From assembly GCA_008711295.1 (NCBI GenBank), contig VUYV01000061.1:2021731-2085730 (forward strand): a stretch of DNA of 64,000 bases, written 5' to 3'. This document shows positions 53,619-64,000 of this stretch, piece by piece. The position numbers and the translations under genes were made by a program. The notes beneath the pieces were generated by a model. That model was given only the letters and a program-made list of their open reading frames with translations, did not search any database and was not told where the DNA came from. Every line of letters starts with the position of its first letter. Within the stretch, counting starts at the first letter, position 1. Source of the DNA: Anarhynchus alexandrinus. Lineage: Eukaryota; Chordata; Aves; Charadriiformes; Charadriidae.

Positions 53619-55605
53619 CTGGCTTGCCTGGTCCATGCGATCAGGACTGTTCCATATGCCTTGCACGTGACTCACCTGCTTGCGTATGCCAGGCTGCTAT
53701 TTGCCTTTTGTCACACTGTTCTGAGCTGTTGACACATGTTTGGCTCGTGATCTCCTCCGTCCCACAGGTTCTGGTTTGCAGAAGTGCTGCCACGTCATTA
53801 GTTCCCTATCCTGCAGCTGCATAGTCACTGGTACGTACCTACTTGTGGGACTGTGTGTTTGACATCACTGAATTGCTCTGCTCTTTTCCTGACCACTTTT
53901 CCTGTTTGTCAGTCTCATTGTAAGGTGGACCTGTGTCATTGCAGCCTTCCCCAGCTGAACGGTATCATAACCCAGAGAGCAAATACATGACTTTGTTACC
54001 ATGCAAGTGTGAGGGATGGAGCCAGGAGAGAGCAGGGGTGCAATCCTCCGGCAGTGAGGCACTGCCAAGTGCCCTCCCAGCGGCTGGCACCACCTGCATC
54101 CATTTCATCTGACCCACAGGCATGGGCTTGCACAGGAGAAGTGGGCATCAGAGGCCTAGAAAATCAGGATCTGTAGTATCTCCCTCTTCCCTTTGTGGGT
54201 TAATGTAGTGCTAAGAAGCCAAGTCATGGTGTGTGGGCCATCAAAGCAGCAAGGAGCCCAAGGGCGACTGACCAGCAGTCAGGCAGGGACCTGGCAGGGA
54301 AGAGGCCATCAGAGTGCACCGTGGGCTAGTGAGGTCTGCCCAAAGCTCAGCAGTATGGCATGGAGGAGGCTGGGCAAAGCAAGGAGAGCCCAGAACACTG
54401 AAAGCCTCAGCCCCTGCACATGGGTCTCATAACCAGACTCATATACAGCAACAGAAACTGTGTGCTGGGTGCAGGACAGACAATGATGCTGTGGGAAAGC
54501 CAGCTCGGGGCTACCTGGTTGGGTTATTCACGTGCAGGGAGCAACTACTGGAGCTTGCTGGGCACAGGCCGTGCTCATGCCTGCTCTTTGCCTCATGGCC
54601 TGCACCAGCCCCTGCTGCGTTTTGCTGCTGGGGCACGCTGACTTAGAGCCTGGCCCTGGAGAAGGCTGTTGGGGCAGACTGGAGCAGCCAGTCATGGCAG
54701 GGACAGTGCTGGGAGCAGCCCAGTGCTCCTGGAGAGGTTGCAGTGCCCAGGAACACAGCATGGTTAGAGGCAGAGAGATGCGGATGACATTACCCTGTCC
54801 ATGAAGACTGCCAGAGAAGGAAGTCAGGCAGGACTGTGCATACACAGGTGTGTTTGCTGTGATTCCTCCCCTTCCCTGTTGTCTCTGGGAGCACCTGCCT
54901 ATTTGTTCCATGGTTTTCTTGGACTCTGAAGTTGAGCTAAGTGACCTCTAATTCTTCACTTGCTTTTTTTTTTCTCTCCTATCAAAGATAGGCACTGTGT
55001 CATTCCTTTTTTCTGTTCTCTGAGACCTCATCCATCCTCTACCAGTTCTCAACTTATCTTCAGTCCAGCCAATCTCATCACATTTTCCCTTATCTAGCAT
55101 GAGCATACATCTCTGTCACTCATGTTAGTGGTGTTAATCATGCCATCGCAGCCACCCTACTCAGTGTGGGCTGGGGGGAAGAAGCCACTGAGCACTTGAG
55201 TCCTGTCACCTTCTGCTGTCCCTCCCAGTATTAGTAGGACAGTGGGCCACATGGGCTGCTCAGTGTCCTCCTATTGACATCTTTCTTTTTGAAGGTTTTC
55301 TTGCAATCCTTCATGTTCCTTGCTAGTTACAATTAGTCTCATGCTTTGGCTTCCCTGATATTTTTTTTCTGTTCCTTATAGTTTTTTTCACCCAGTTTCT
55401 ACTTTTATGCCCTTCCTTCTGAAGTTTTGGGTCATTACCTGAACAATCAACCCCCCCTCCCCTCAGTGCTGGGATAGTTTCTGTTGTGCCCTATTGCTTC
55501 ATTAAAGCCCTGCCAGGTTTTCTGAACGTGTTTTGTTGGACCTGATCTCCAGCTCCCTGAATTCCTTACATTTTCTCTGAAAGGCACTTTGAAGTTGCTC
55601 TCCAC
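53619..55605. repeat. 1,987-bp sequence, first copy (probable unmerged contig end)
   Basis: This segment is repeated at 55607-57593 with a constant offset of 1,988. Only about five single-base differences were noticed (for example 53639 g versus 55627 a). The copy ends exactly at the n at 55606. It includes 53619-54860 unique sequence with no recognised gene. Confidence 0.93.
54860..55600 (-). mobile_element. Old CR1-type LINE fragment (first copy)
   Basis: On the minus strand this follows CR1 internal order: plus-strand TGTTCCATGGTTTTCTTGGAC and GAAGTTGAGCTAAGTGACC (RT region), then TTCTTGCAATCCTTCATGTTCCTTGC and CATGCTTTGGCTTCCCTGAT. It is strongly diverged with no long frame. Confidence 0.6.
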
Positions 55606-55606
55606 N

Positions 55607-57593
55607 CTGGCTTGCCTGGTCCATGCAATCAGGACTGTTCCATATGCCTTGCACGTGACTCACCTGCTTGCGTATGCCAGGCTGCTATTTGCCTTTTGTC
55701 ACACTGTTCTGAGCTGTTGACACATGTTTGGCTCGTGATCTCCTCCGTCCCACAGGTTCTGGTTTGCAGAAGTGCTGCCACGTCATTAGTTCCCTATCCT
55801 GCAGCTGCATAGTCACTGGTACGTACCTACTTGTGGGACTGTGTGTTTGACATCACTGAATTGCTCTGCTCTTTTCCTGACCACTTTTCCTGTTTGTCAG
55901 TCTCATTGTAAGGTGGACCTGTGTCATTGCAGCCTTCCCCAGCTGAACGGTATCATAACCCAGAGAGCAAATACATGACTTTGTTACCATGCAAGTGTGA
56001 GGGATGGAGCCAGGAGAGAGCAGGGGTGCAATCCTCCGGCAGTGAGGCACTGCCAAGTGCCCTCCCAGCGGCTGGCACCACCTGCATCCATTTCATCTGA
56101 CCCACAGGCATGGGCTTGCACAGGAGAAGTGGGCATCAGAGGCCTAGAAAATCAGGATCTGTAGTATCTCCCTCTTCCCTTTGTGGGTTAATGTAGTGCT
56201 AAGAAGCCAAGTCATGGTGTGTGGGCCATCAAAGCAGCAAGGAGCCCAAGGGCGACTGACCAGCAGTCAGGCAGGGACCTGGCAGGGAAGAGGCCATCAG
56301 AGTGCACCGTGGGCTAGTGAGGTCTGCCCAAAGCTCAGCAGTATGGCATGGAGGAGGCTGCGCAAAGCAAGGAGAGCCCAGAACACTGAAAGCCTCAGCC
56401 CCTGCACATGGGTCTCATAACCAGACTCATATACAGCAACAGAAACTGTGTGCTGGGTGCAGGACAGACAATGATGCTGTGGGAAAGCCAGCTCGGGGCT
56501 ACCTGGTTGGGTTATTCACGTGCAGGGAGCAACTACTGGAGCTTGCTGGGCACAGGCCGTGCTCATGCCTGCTCTTTGCCTCATGGCCTGCACCAGCCCC
56601 TGCTGCGTTTTGCTGCTGGGGCATGCTGACTTAGAGCCTGGCCCTGGAGAAGGCTGTTGGGGCAGACTGGAGCAGCCAGTCATGGCAGGGACAGTGCTGG
56701 GAGCAGCCCAGTGCTCCTGGAGTGGTTGCAGTGCCCAGGAACACAGCATGGTTAGAGGCAGAGAGATGCGGATGACATTACCCTGTCCATGAAGACTGCC
56801 AGAGAAGGAAGTCAGGCAGGACTGTGCATACACAGGTGTGTTTGCTGTGATTCCTCCCCTTCCCTGTTGTCTCTGGGAGCACCTGCCTATTTGTTCCATG
56901 GTTTTCTTGGACTCTGAAGTTGAGCTAAGTGACCTCTAATTCTTCACTTGCTTTTTTTTTTCTCTCCTATCAAAGATAGGCACTGTGTCATTCCTTTTTT
57001 CTGTTCTCTGAGACCTCATTCATCCTCTACCAGTTCTCAACTTATCTTCAGTCCAGCCAATCTCATCACATTTTCCCTTATCTAGCATGAGCATACATCT
57101 CTGTCACTCATGTTAGTGGTGTTAATCATGCCATCGCAGCCACCCTACTCAGTGTGGGCTGGGGGGAAGAAGCCACTGAGCACTTGAGTCCTGTCACCTT
57201 CTGCTGTCCCTCCCAGTATTAGTAGGACAGTGGGCCACATGGGCTGCTCAGTGTCCTCCTATTGACATCTTTCTTTTTGAAGGTTTTCTTGCAATCCTTC
57301 ATGTTCCTTGCTAGTTACAATTAGTCTCATGCTTTGGCTTCCCTGATATTTTTTTTCTGTTCCTTATAGTTTTTTTCACCCAGTTTCTACTTTTATGCCC
57401 TTCCTTCTGAAGTTTTGGGTCATTACCTGAACAATCAACCCCCCCTCCCCTCAGTGCTGGGATAGTTTCTGTTGTGCCCTATTGCTTCATTAAAGCCCTG
57501 CCAGGTTTTCTGAACGTGTTTTGTTGGACCTGATCTCCAGCTCCCTGAATTCCTTACATTTTCTCTGAAAGGCACTTTGAAGTTGCTCTCCAC
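55607..57593. repeat. 1,987-bp sequence, second copy
   Basis: Starts immediately after the n and ends where unique sequence resumes (57594, CTTCGACACC side). It is best explained as the beginning of the next contig, carrying the same locus (perhaps the other haplotype), rather than a genomic tandem duplication. Confidence 0.93.
56848..57588 (-). mobile_element. Old CR1-type LINE fragment (second copy)
   Basis: The same CR1 remnant as at 54860-55600, repeated because of the probable contig overlap. 57594-58269 beyond it shows no gene. Confidence 0.6.
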
Positions 57594-58269
57594 TTCGACA
57601 CCTTCAAGCGCTTCCTCTCTTTTATCTAAGGTAGGGTCTGGGAGAGCCTCCCCTGGGGTTTCCTGCACTCCCTGACCTGAAGCCTCGGTAGCCCAGGCTG
57701 GCGCAGGCAGCCGTGCCCTGGTGCAGGCAGCCCCAGAGGATGCCTGGCTGGGGGGGATGCGTGGGAGGCTCCATCAGGGAGTGGGCCAGGACGGTCCTGA
57801 CCCTGTGGCAAGCTGGTTTTCTCTCTCACCTTTCCCAGGTGACCTGCCTTCTGGCGGCCAGGGCCAGTCCGTACCTAGGGTATGCCCAGCAACATCTTCC
57901 TCTTCTGTGTTTGCGCTTTCTTGACAAGCTACACCCCGTAATTCCCAGCCCAATCCTCAGCATGTGTTATGCCAGTCAGATGCTCATTTTAGATGTCCAC
58001 ACAGACGTACTACAGCAGTCATTTGTTCCCTGTGGCACTTGCATAATTGCGCTGGTATGTGGGGCGAGGACCATGCTGCCCTGGGGGTGATGGCCCTGGA
58101 CGCCCGCCCTGTGGGCTCTGGTCAGGAGCTGTGGCCCACAGAACCTGCTCCGAGCTTGACCTTGCTCAGCGGCTGCCCTCGAAGACGTGAAAGCCGGAGG
58201 GTGGGAAGGCCCCCACGCCTGGGGAAGGGGCGGCAGGGATAAGGCCAAGGCTCCATCTCCTGCCCGGCC

Positions 58270-59430
58270 TCAGGACAGTGTGGGACATGTCCTCCGACGG
58301 CTCTGGAAGCCGAGAGCTCTCCCGTGGGATGCGGAGAGCGCGGCGGAGCGGAGCCAGCCACAGCGGAGAGGCAGCTCCTTCCCCGACCGGCCGCAGCCGG
58401 GGGCGCTGCCCGTCCTCTCGCCGCTCCCGCACCGGCACAAGGCGGAGGCGGCCGCGGGGTGGGGACGATCCCGCTCTCCCTTCCTCGCCCGGCGCCTCCC
58501 TCCTTCCCTCCCCGCCTCCCTTCCTCCCCGCCTCCCTTCCTCCCCGCCCCGACACGTGCGGCCCCGCGCGGCCCCGCCCCGGCCCCGCCCCACGGCGGCG
58601 CGAGCAGTGGCGGCGGCGGGCGGAAGCGCGCGTCGTGCGGCGGCGGCGGCGCGGGATGGACCCGCCGGCCAAGGAGGGGTCGCTCCTGGTGCAGCACAGC
58701 CACAAGTTTGGCACTAAGGTGGCTCTCCGCGGGGCGGGTGGGGGGACCCGGACCGGCACCGGGACTGGGCGGAGGGACGGGCTGGGGCCGGGGCTGGGTC
58801 GGTTTGAGCCGGGCGGGCTCTCTTCCTCCCTCCCGGGGCGCCGGGCGGTCTCCCTACCACTACTCGGGCCGGGCCCGCCGTCCCCGCTGCTCGCCGCCGC
58901 CCCGGTCGGGCGCGCTGCCGGGCCGCGGGCGCCGCCCGGCGATTGGGGAAGTGGGGCCGGGGCTGTGTCGGCCGCCGGCCCCGGGCGGGACGGGGCACCC
59001 GGGCGGGGGGTGGGAGTGGGAGTGGGACCGGTCCGGCGGAGCATCCCGGGCACCCTGGCGGGAGGGAGGCTTTTTGTACCGGCCCGCCGCTGCCCGGTCC
59101 CCGGCCCGGTGTGACCCCGCTCGCTGCCTTGCAGAGGTGGAAGCGGAGCTGGTTCGTGCTGTACCCGGCCAGCCAGCACGGCGTCGCCCGCCTGGAGTTC
59201 TTCGACTGCAAGGAGCCGGCGGCGCCGCCGGAGCGGCTGGGCACCAAGCGGCTGGACAAGACGGTGGTACGGCTGGCCGACTGCACCAGCGTGGGCCCCG
59301 TGGCCGAGAGCGGCCCCCGGGCCGGTACGGCCGTCTTCCGCCTGGAGACCAGCGACAAGAGCTACCTCTTCGCAGCTGACAAGCAGCAGAGCGAGGAGTG
59401 GGTGGCCAAGCTGTGCGAGATCGCCTTCCC
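58270..59430. promoter_or_regulatory. DOK1: CpG-island-like promoter and exon 1-2 region of DOK1
   Basis: CpG-dense block with a CT-rich repeat (CCTCCCTTCCTCCCCGCCTC, 58498-58552) and GC-box-like motifs just upstream of the DOK1 ATG at 58656. It extends through exon 2. Confidence 0.65.
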
Positions 59431-62400
59431 GGTGAGCCCCCGGGGCGAGCGGAGCAGCTTCCTGGGCACCTTGCCCGGGAGGAGGGCTGCCACAGAGCCT
59501 GTGGGGTGGTGGGTGGCGGTGTGACCACTTCCTACACAGCTGGAGGGCCCGGCAGCACGGGGAGGGGGACACTGAGGCACCCCTGAGTGGTCCCAGGTGG
59601 TCAGAGCACCTGACCCTGGGACTCCCGTCCCCTCTCGGTAGCTCCCGCCATGCCAGCAGCAAGGTGCGTTATGGGACTCCTCGTTGTGCTGTCATTAATT
59701 CATGGTTGCAGCTCCAAATTTGACGTCGGGCTTTTCTCTCCCAGTGTGGAGCCCGTCCTCACCCCCTCCAGAGACCTGGAGGGGGCCGGGTGATGGCTGA
59801 GGAGTGTTTCCTCTTGGCCCAACCACTGCTGCCTTTTTCCTGCCCACAGCGGTGGCGGAAGCGGAGCCCCGAGAGCGTTGCAGCGCCTGGCTCCGGGACC
59901 TGCCTGGCTTGGGGACCCACCTGGCTCCTGGGTGGCAGTGCCACCAGCTGCAGGGCCAGTGCACCCCCTTGCCCAGACATGGGGCTCGTTCCCGCCTGCT
60001 GCTGGGATCACCCCATCAGCGCTGGCCCTGCGGTACAGCCCTCCGGGTCCCCTGTCCCCTGCCTGCGCCCCCGTAGTGGCTCCACAGCCTTCCCCGGAGC
60101 GGGTGGTCAGCCAGCGCAACGCATCCCTGCGAAGGCAGTTTGGACAGCGGGTGGCCTACAAGTACGGTCGTCCACACCGTTCTGCGAGAGCACCCCGCTT
60201 CTGCCCTACCCCACGGATGCCCTGCTCGCCCTCCTAGGAGACGTTTGCCCAGCCTCAGGTTGTGCTCTAGCCGATTCCAGGCTTTGAGTGCTGCCTGGCA
60301 GGATGGATGGCTGCACAGCTGGTGATTCCAGGGTCTTCCCGCAAGGACCCGGGTGTTTGCCGAGCGTGATTTACCTTAAGCCTTTTTTTGTCCCTGCTTG
60401 CGTCTCCCTGCAGTCTGTTGTCAAGCCAAATGCATCTGTGCAGCAAGTGCCCTGCTGACCAGGACGAGACATTAGTGTGGTGCTGGAAATTACTCCGTGC
60501 TGGCATCTGTTTGGTGTAGACAGCGTTGCAGCCTTTGTCCTGAAAGTGGCTTGCCGGGCTGAGCTGGGGACGCAGCACGTGCCTTTGGAGTGGTACAGAG
60601 CAGTGGCAAGTCAGGGGAACATCTGCTCGGAGCAAGGGTCTGCTCAGACCTTCCATCACACGGTAGCTCAGTTGTGTGCTTGGTGGTCCAGAAGCGAGCT
60701 GACAGTTTAGGAAGCGGTGAGCAAACGGCCGCGAGGATGGCACATGTTCTAGCAAGGCCTGGCCTGGAGCAAGAGGCACAGGAGCTGTGTGTGGCCTCTC
60801 TCTAAAAAGCTGAAGATCCTCAGCTGTGATTTCTGGTCATCTGCGCGGAGACCATGATTTTGTGTCGTGTTGTCTGTTGCTGCCCAGAGGGTAAGCAGGG
60901 TTCTGTAGCTTGGGAACTGGGGCTAGGGATCATTTGGAGTTCAGAGCAGAATTTCTTCTCCTTTTGAAGATAAGGGAAAGTGCAGTCAAACGGAGCCCTA
61001 AAGGGCTCTGGCAGACCGGCTGGCCTTTGACTTCCCGATCCCAGGTTCCCTGCTGCAAGAGATGCTCTAGCTGAGCAGGAGCTGTTGCTATGGGCTCTAA
61101 GGACACTAGGTTTTAGCAGTCCACATTCTATTTAGGAGGCAAAGAAGAGGGCCTGATGGCCCTTTTTGGGCCTTGCCTCTTGATAAGAAGCTCATGTGGC
61201 TGGGTTTTAAACTGAAACTGTGACAACCTGCCTTCTGCAAGGCGTATGCTCTGCTGCAACCCCATCCCACGTGACCCTGAGAAACAGCTTCCAGCTCTCG
61301 TCCAAATTCAGACCCTCCCGCACCGGTGCGGGCTCTGCTGAAGCAGCTCTTGCAGGGGCATCTGCGAGCCTTTCATTTGCCTGGGGCTTCCCTGCAGAAG
61401 GGTCTTTGCTATTTGGTGGCAGCAGGAAGGGTGCATCCCCCACGCAGGCCCTTTGGGGACCCTTGCTGCAGGGACACGGTGGCTGACAGAGTGTGTGCGT
61501 TGCACTTTCAGTTCTGCATGCGCTAAAATAGAAGTGCTTGCTTCCCTTCTGCGGGCTGTGCGCTGGTACCGGCACCGCCTTCCCGCCTGTGCAGAAGCGG
61601 GACACAGACCCTTGTGTTACTGGGTCATCCCGTTAGCTCCTTCCCTTGCTTGTCCTGCTGGGAGAAGGTGCCTGGCCCCATGCGATGCTTTGGGCGCCGA
61701 TGTCGCCCTGCGCTGGAGCACATCGCTCAGGAAGCAGAGCTGTTCTCCGCCTCGGCACCAGGGCACCCGCACAGCCGTGCCATAGCCATCAGAGAAGCAG
61801 CAGTGGCGTGGGCATCATGGGACCCCTGGGTGCTGCCCTGCAGGAGGCCGTGTCTCAGTGCTGGGTTGTGCTGCACTGCGGGGCAGGGTCTGCAGGGCAT
61901 GGCTGCCGGCAGTAACTGCTTTTTTTCCCCGCACCCTGTCCAATGCACAGCCCAGTGGGGGCCCAGAGTTGTGCCAGGAGTTCATTCTGCGCTTCCTGTC
62001 CCTGTTCATCCGTGTTCATGTTGGCTCAGGGTGGGGGAGTCTGGGGTCTGCCGCCAGCTCCGGGCAGGGAAGGGCTTGGTATGGCTGCAGGACGGCCAAG
62101 CTGTGTGGGGTGGGATAGGCCCCTCGGGGAGGGGCGGTGGGGCCTCGGTGACGCTGGGCTGGGGGGACAGTGGCTGCAAGGGGACCCAGGGGCTGATCTG
62201 CTCTCCCTTGTCAGAGAAATGGCCCCAGCGATGCTGGTGTGGCGGCGCGCCGTGGCAGAGAGGACAGCGGGGAGGCACCGACCCTGGAGATGGCTGTGAA
62301 CTCCATCTACTACTCGAGAGACGAAGGTAGGACCTGCTGCTGCCCTGACTTTGGGCCACCTTCTGCAGGGCCTGTCCTCCTGCTGCCCCATCACCAGGGC

Positions 62401-62654
62401 TCTGGTGGACAGGGCGAGGCCTCGTCTGGAGCTGGGGACGTGGCATCCTCCACCCTTCCCTGAGCATCCCTGTCCCCACAGTGAACACCTTCTGGGTGAC
62501 GGTACAACGGACCGAGGCGGCGGAGCGATGTGAGCTGCGCGGCACCTACGTGCTCAAGGCTGAGCGTGACAGCCTCGTCCTGAAGGACCCACGGACAAAT
62601 GAGATCCTCTATGTCTGGCCCTACCGGCTGCTCCGGAGATACGGCCGGGACAAG
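58656..62654 (+). CDS. DOK1: DOK1 (docking protein 1), exons 1-4, 3' end outside the window
   Basis: Cytoplasmic adaptor phosphorylated by tyrosine kinases; its PH domain binds membrane lipids and its PTB domain binds phosphotyrosine. Exons: 58656-58718 (ATG in CGGGATGG), 59135-59431, 62215-62326, 62482-62654, all GT-AG, phases agreeing, 215 codons so far. The PH domain covers exons 1-2: KFGTKRWKRSWFVLYPAS, HGVARLEFFD, LADCTSVGPV and YLFAADKQQSEEWVAKLC. The PTB domain starts in exon 4: FWVTVQRTEAAERCELRG and VWPYRLLRRYGRDK, almost identical to human DOK1. No further exon was found up to 64000, so the rest of the PTB domain and the tyrosine-rich tail lie to the right. Confidence 0.94.
59432..62214. 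other. DOK1 intron 2, no confirmed exon
   Basis: 2.8 kb without recognisable coding exon, repeat or RNA. A short open stretch at 60076-60170 (APQPSPERVVSQRN...) is discussed among rejected items. Confidence 0.5.
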
Positions 62655-64000
62655 GTAGGGGTCGGGGGGGGCCCTGCGTGCTGTGTGCTGAAACCTGTTC
62701 CCCCGCAGGCTTTCCCTTGCCGAAGGGTAAGGAGCTGATGTGCCTGATCAGCCTGCGGCAGCCGTGCAGCAGACCCTGCCAAACGCCAGAACTGCTGCAG
62801 CCCTCGGTGACCACAGCAGAGTCCCCAGGGGCATCTGAGATCCCGTCTGTCCTCCACTCCCACCTGTGTCACCATGAAGGAGCGTGGGCTAGCAGGACAC
62901 CTGTCCCTGCTGTGCAGAGCCCCTCTCTGTATGATCCTTGCCCCACTCCCATGGGGCAAGCCCCTGCCAGCCCCTCTTCCAGACATCCCTGCAACTGGCT
63001 TGCCCATGTTCTCCATTCCAGTGCTCCCCAGCCCATGCTGTGGGCGGACATGTCCTTCTATGCTACGCGCAAGCTCTCCCCAGCCTCCGGGGACCTTGGC
63101 TCCTGCAGTTCCGGCTCTGCCCTGGATTCAGTTCATCTCTCCTGAAGGATGGTGGCCAGAGCAGGAGGGGCTGTTTGAGACATCAGTTACTCCAGATTTG
63201 TTCACCTTACTGGGTGCACTGCTCCTAGCCTGGCTGGTTTGTGTAGGTCTGTCCCCTCTGCAGCGTGTCCCCGATCTGTCTTGCTGCTACCCTGAGCGCA
63301 AGAGGTACCTGCCGTGCTGGATGGGGAGGAAGTGGTCACCCCAGGGCTGTGTACAGAGGTGATGGTGTCGGCTGCAGTCCGCTGAAGGTGCTTTCTGCGG
63401 CACTTTACTGAAACAGAAGTGGAAACAGCTGCTCTTGGGGAGGCATCTGGCTCATCCTCAGGGTCTGTGCCAGGGGCAGGATGAGAGCCACGTGGTGTGA
63501 GGTGCAGGCAGCTGCACCCACAGGTCCCCGAGTGGTGATGGGTTGGCTGTGCTTGTGTTTGGCAGCATTGGCCCACAAAAGGAAGTCTGGCCCCAGAGGC
63601 TTTTGCAGCAACCCCCAGAGACTGCTGCTGCATGTGAGAGAGCACCAGTGGGGCAGAAAACCTCACCTGGATTCAGGGACTGAGGTCCAGGCAGGGTGTG
63701 GGCGTCTGCTGGTGGGAACCTGCGCATGCGTATGTGTTCAGGCCTGGGGAACACAGCCTCGGTGCAGGACTTCTCTTTAAAGTACTTTATACCATTAACA
63801 TAGTAATGCTGGTAAGGCAAATGCTTTGCTTGCTGTTGGTAGCCAAGCTGCTGCTTCTGGCCTTTCTCCTGTGGAAAGTGGCATTCCTCCGCTTTCCTTC
63901 TGCCTGACTGATGCTGACTTACCCAAGATGCCCATAATAGTTCCCCCTGCTGAACTGTCACTCATCTTCTCGCCCTACTCTGTTCTCGGTGCTAACTGCA
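62655..64000. other. DOK1 intron 4 to window end, nothing recognised
   Basis: The next DOK1 exon (equivalent of human VMFSFEAGRRCPSGPG) was searched for by eye and not found. The sequence is moderately GC-rich with only short frames. Confidence 0.5.

Noticed and set aside
53619..57593. True tandem duplication of about 2 kb
   Set aside because: The copies end and start exactly at an n and differ by only a few bases, so a contig overlap is the simpler explanation.
60076..60170. Possible extra exon in DOK1 intron 2 (PSPERVVSQRNASLRRQFGQRV)
   Set aside because: It looks protein-like, but splice phase does not fit between DOK1 exons 2 and 3, which already join in frame and match the family. No family match was recognised.

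Overview
The window is vertebrate genomic DNA, almost certainly avian. It contains several CR1 LINE fragments ending in the bird-type ATTCTATGAT tail, GC-rich gene-dense sequence, short introns, and the vertebrate gene neighbourhood HTRA2 - LOXL3 - DOK1. It is draft assembly: single n characters mark contig joins at 32639, 32984, 33210, 39982 and 55606, and several are flanked by repeated contig ends.

Layout. 1.7-8.8 kb, + strand: HTRA2 (mitochondrial Omi protease) exons 2-8, with exon 1 upstream of the window. 8.8-10.8 kb: tail-to-tail spacer. 11.4-22.9 kb, - strand: LOXL3 (lysyl oxidase-like 3), complete coding sequence; its joined exons give 753 codons. Its locus also holds a tandemly duplicated SRCR4 exon and two phase-matched Lys/Arg-rich candidate cassette exons. 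22.9-31.0 kb: probable LOXL3 5' intron and a GC/CpG-rich candidate promoter. 31.7-52.7 kb, - strand: a divergent O-GlcNAcase (OGA, GH84) paralogue of about 17 exons. It has an intact catalytic centre, a minisatellite-coded linker, an extra 19-residue cassette in the stalk, a GC-AG intron and a C-terminal pseudo-acetyltransferase domain. Its 3' exons are scrambled by assembly. 53.6-57.6 kb: a 1,987-bp sequence present twice on either side of an n, best read as an unmerged contig overlap. 58.3-62.7 kb, + strand: DOK1 exons 1-4 (PH domain and start of PTB domain), continuing past the window.

The genes are not one pathway. HTRA2 is mitochondrial protein quality control, LOXL3 is a secreted collagen/elastin cross-linking amine oxidase, the OGA paralogue would remove O-GlcNAc from intracellular proteins, and DOK1 is a tyrosine-kinase adaptor. 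The most unusual content is the OGA-like gene between LOXL3 and DOK1, where I recall no gene in human, and the exon-level innovations inside LOXL3 and the OGA-like gene. Exon limits were worked out by reading splice sites and reading frame by hand; family comparisons are from memory, not from a database search.
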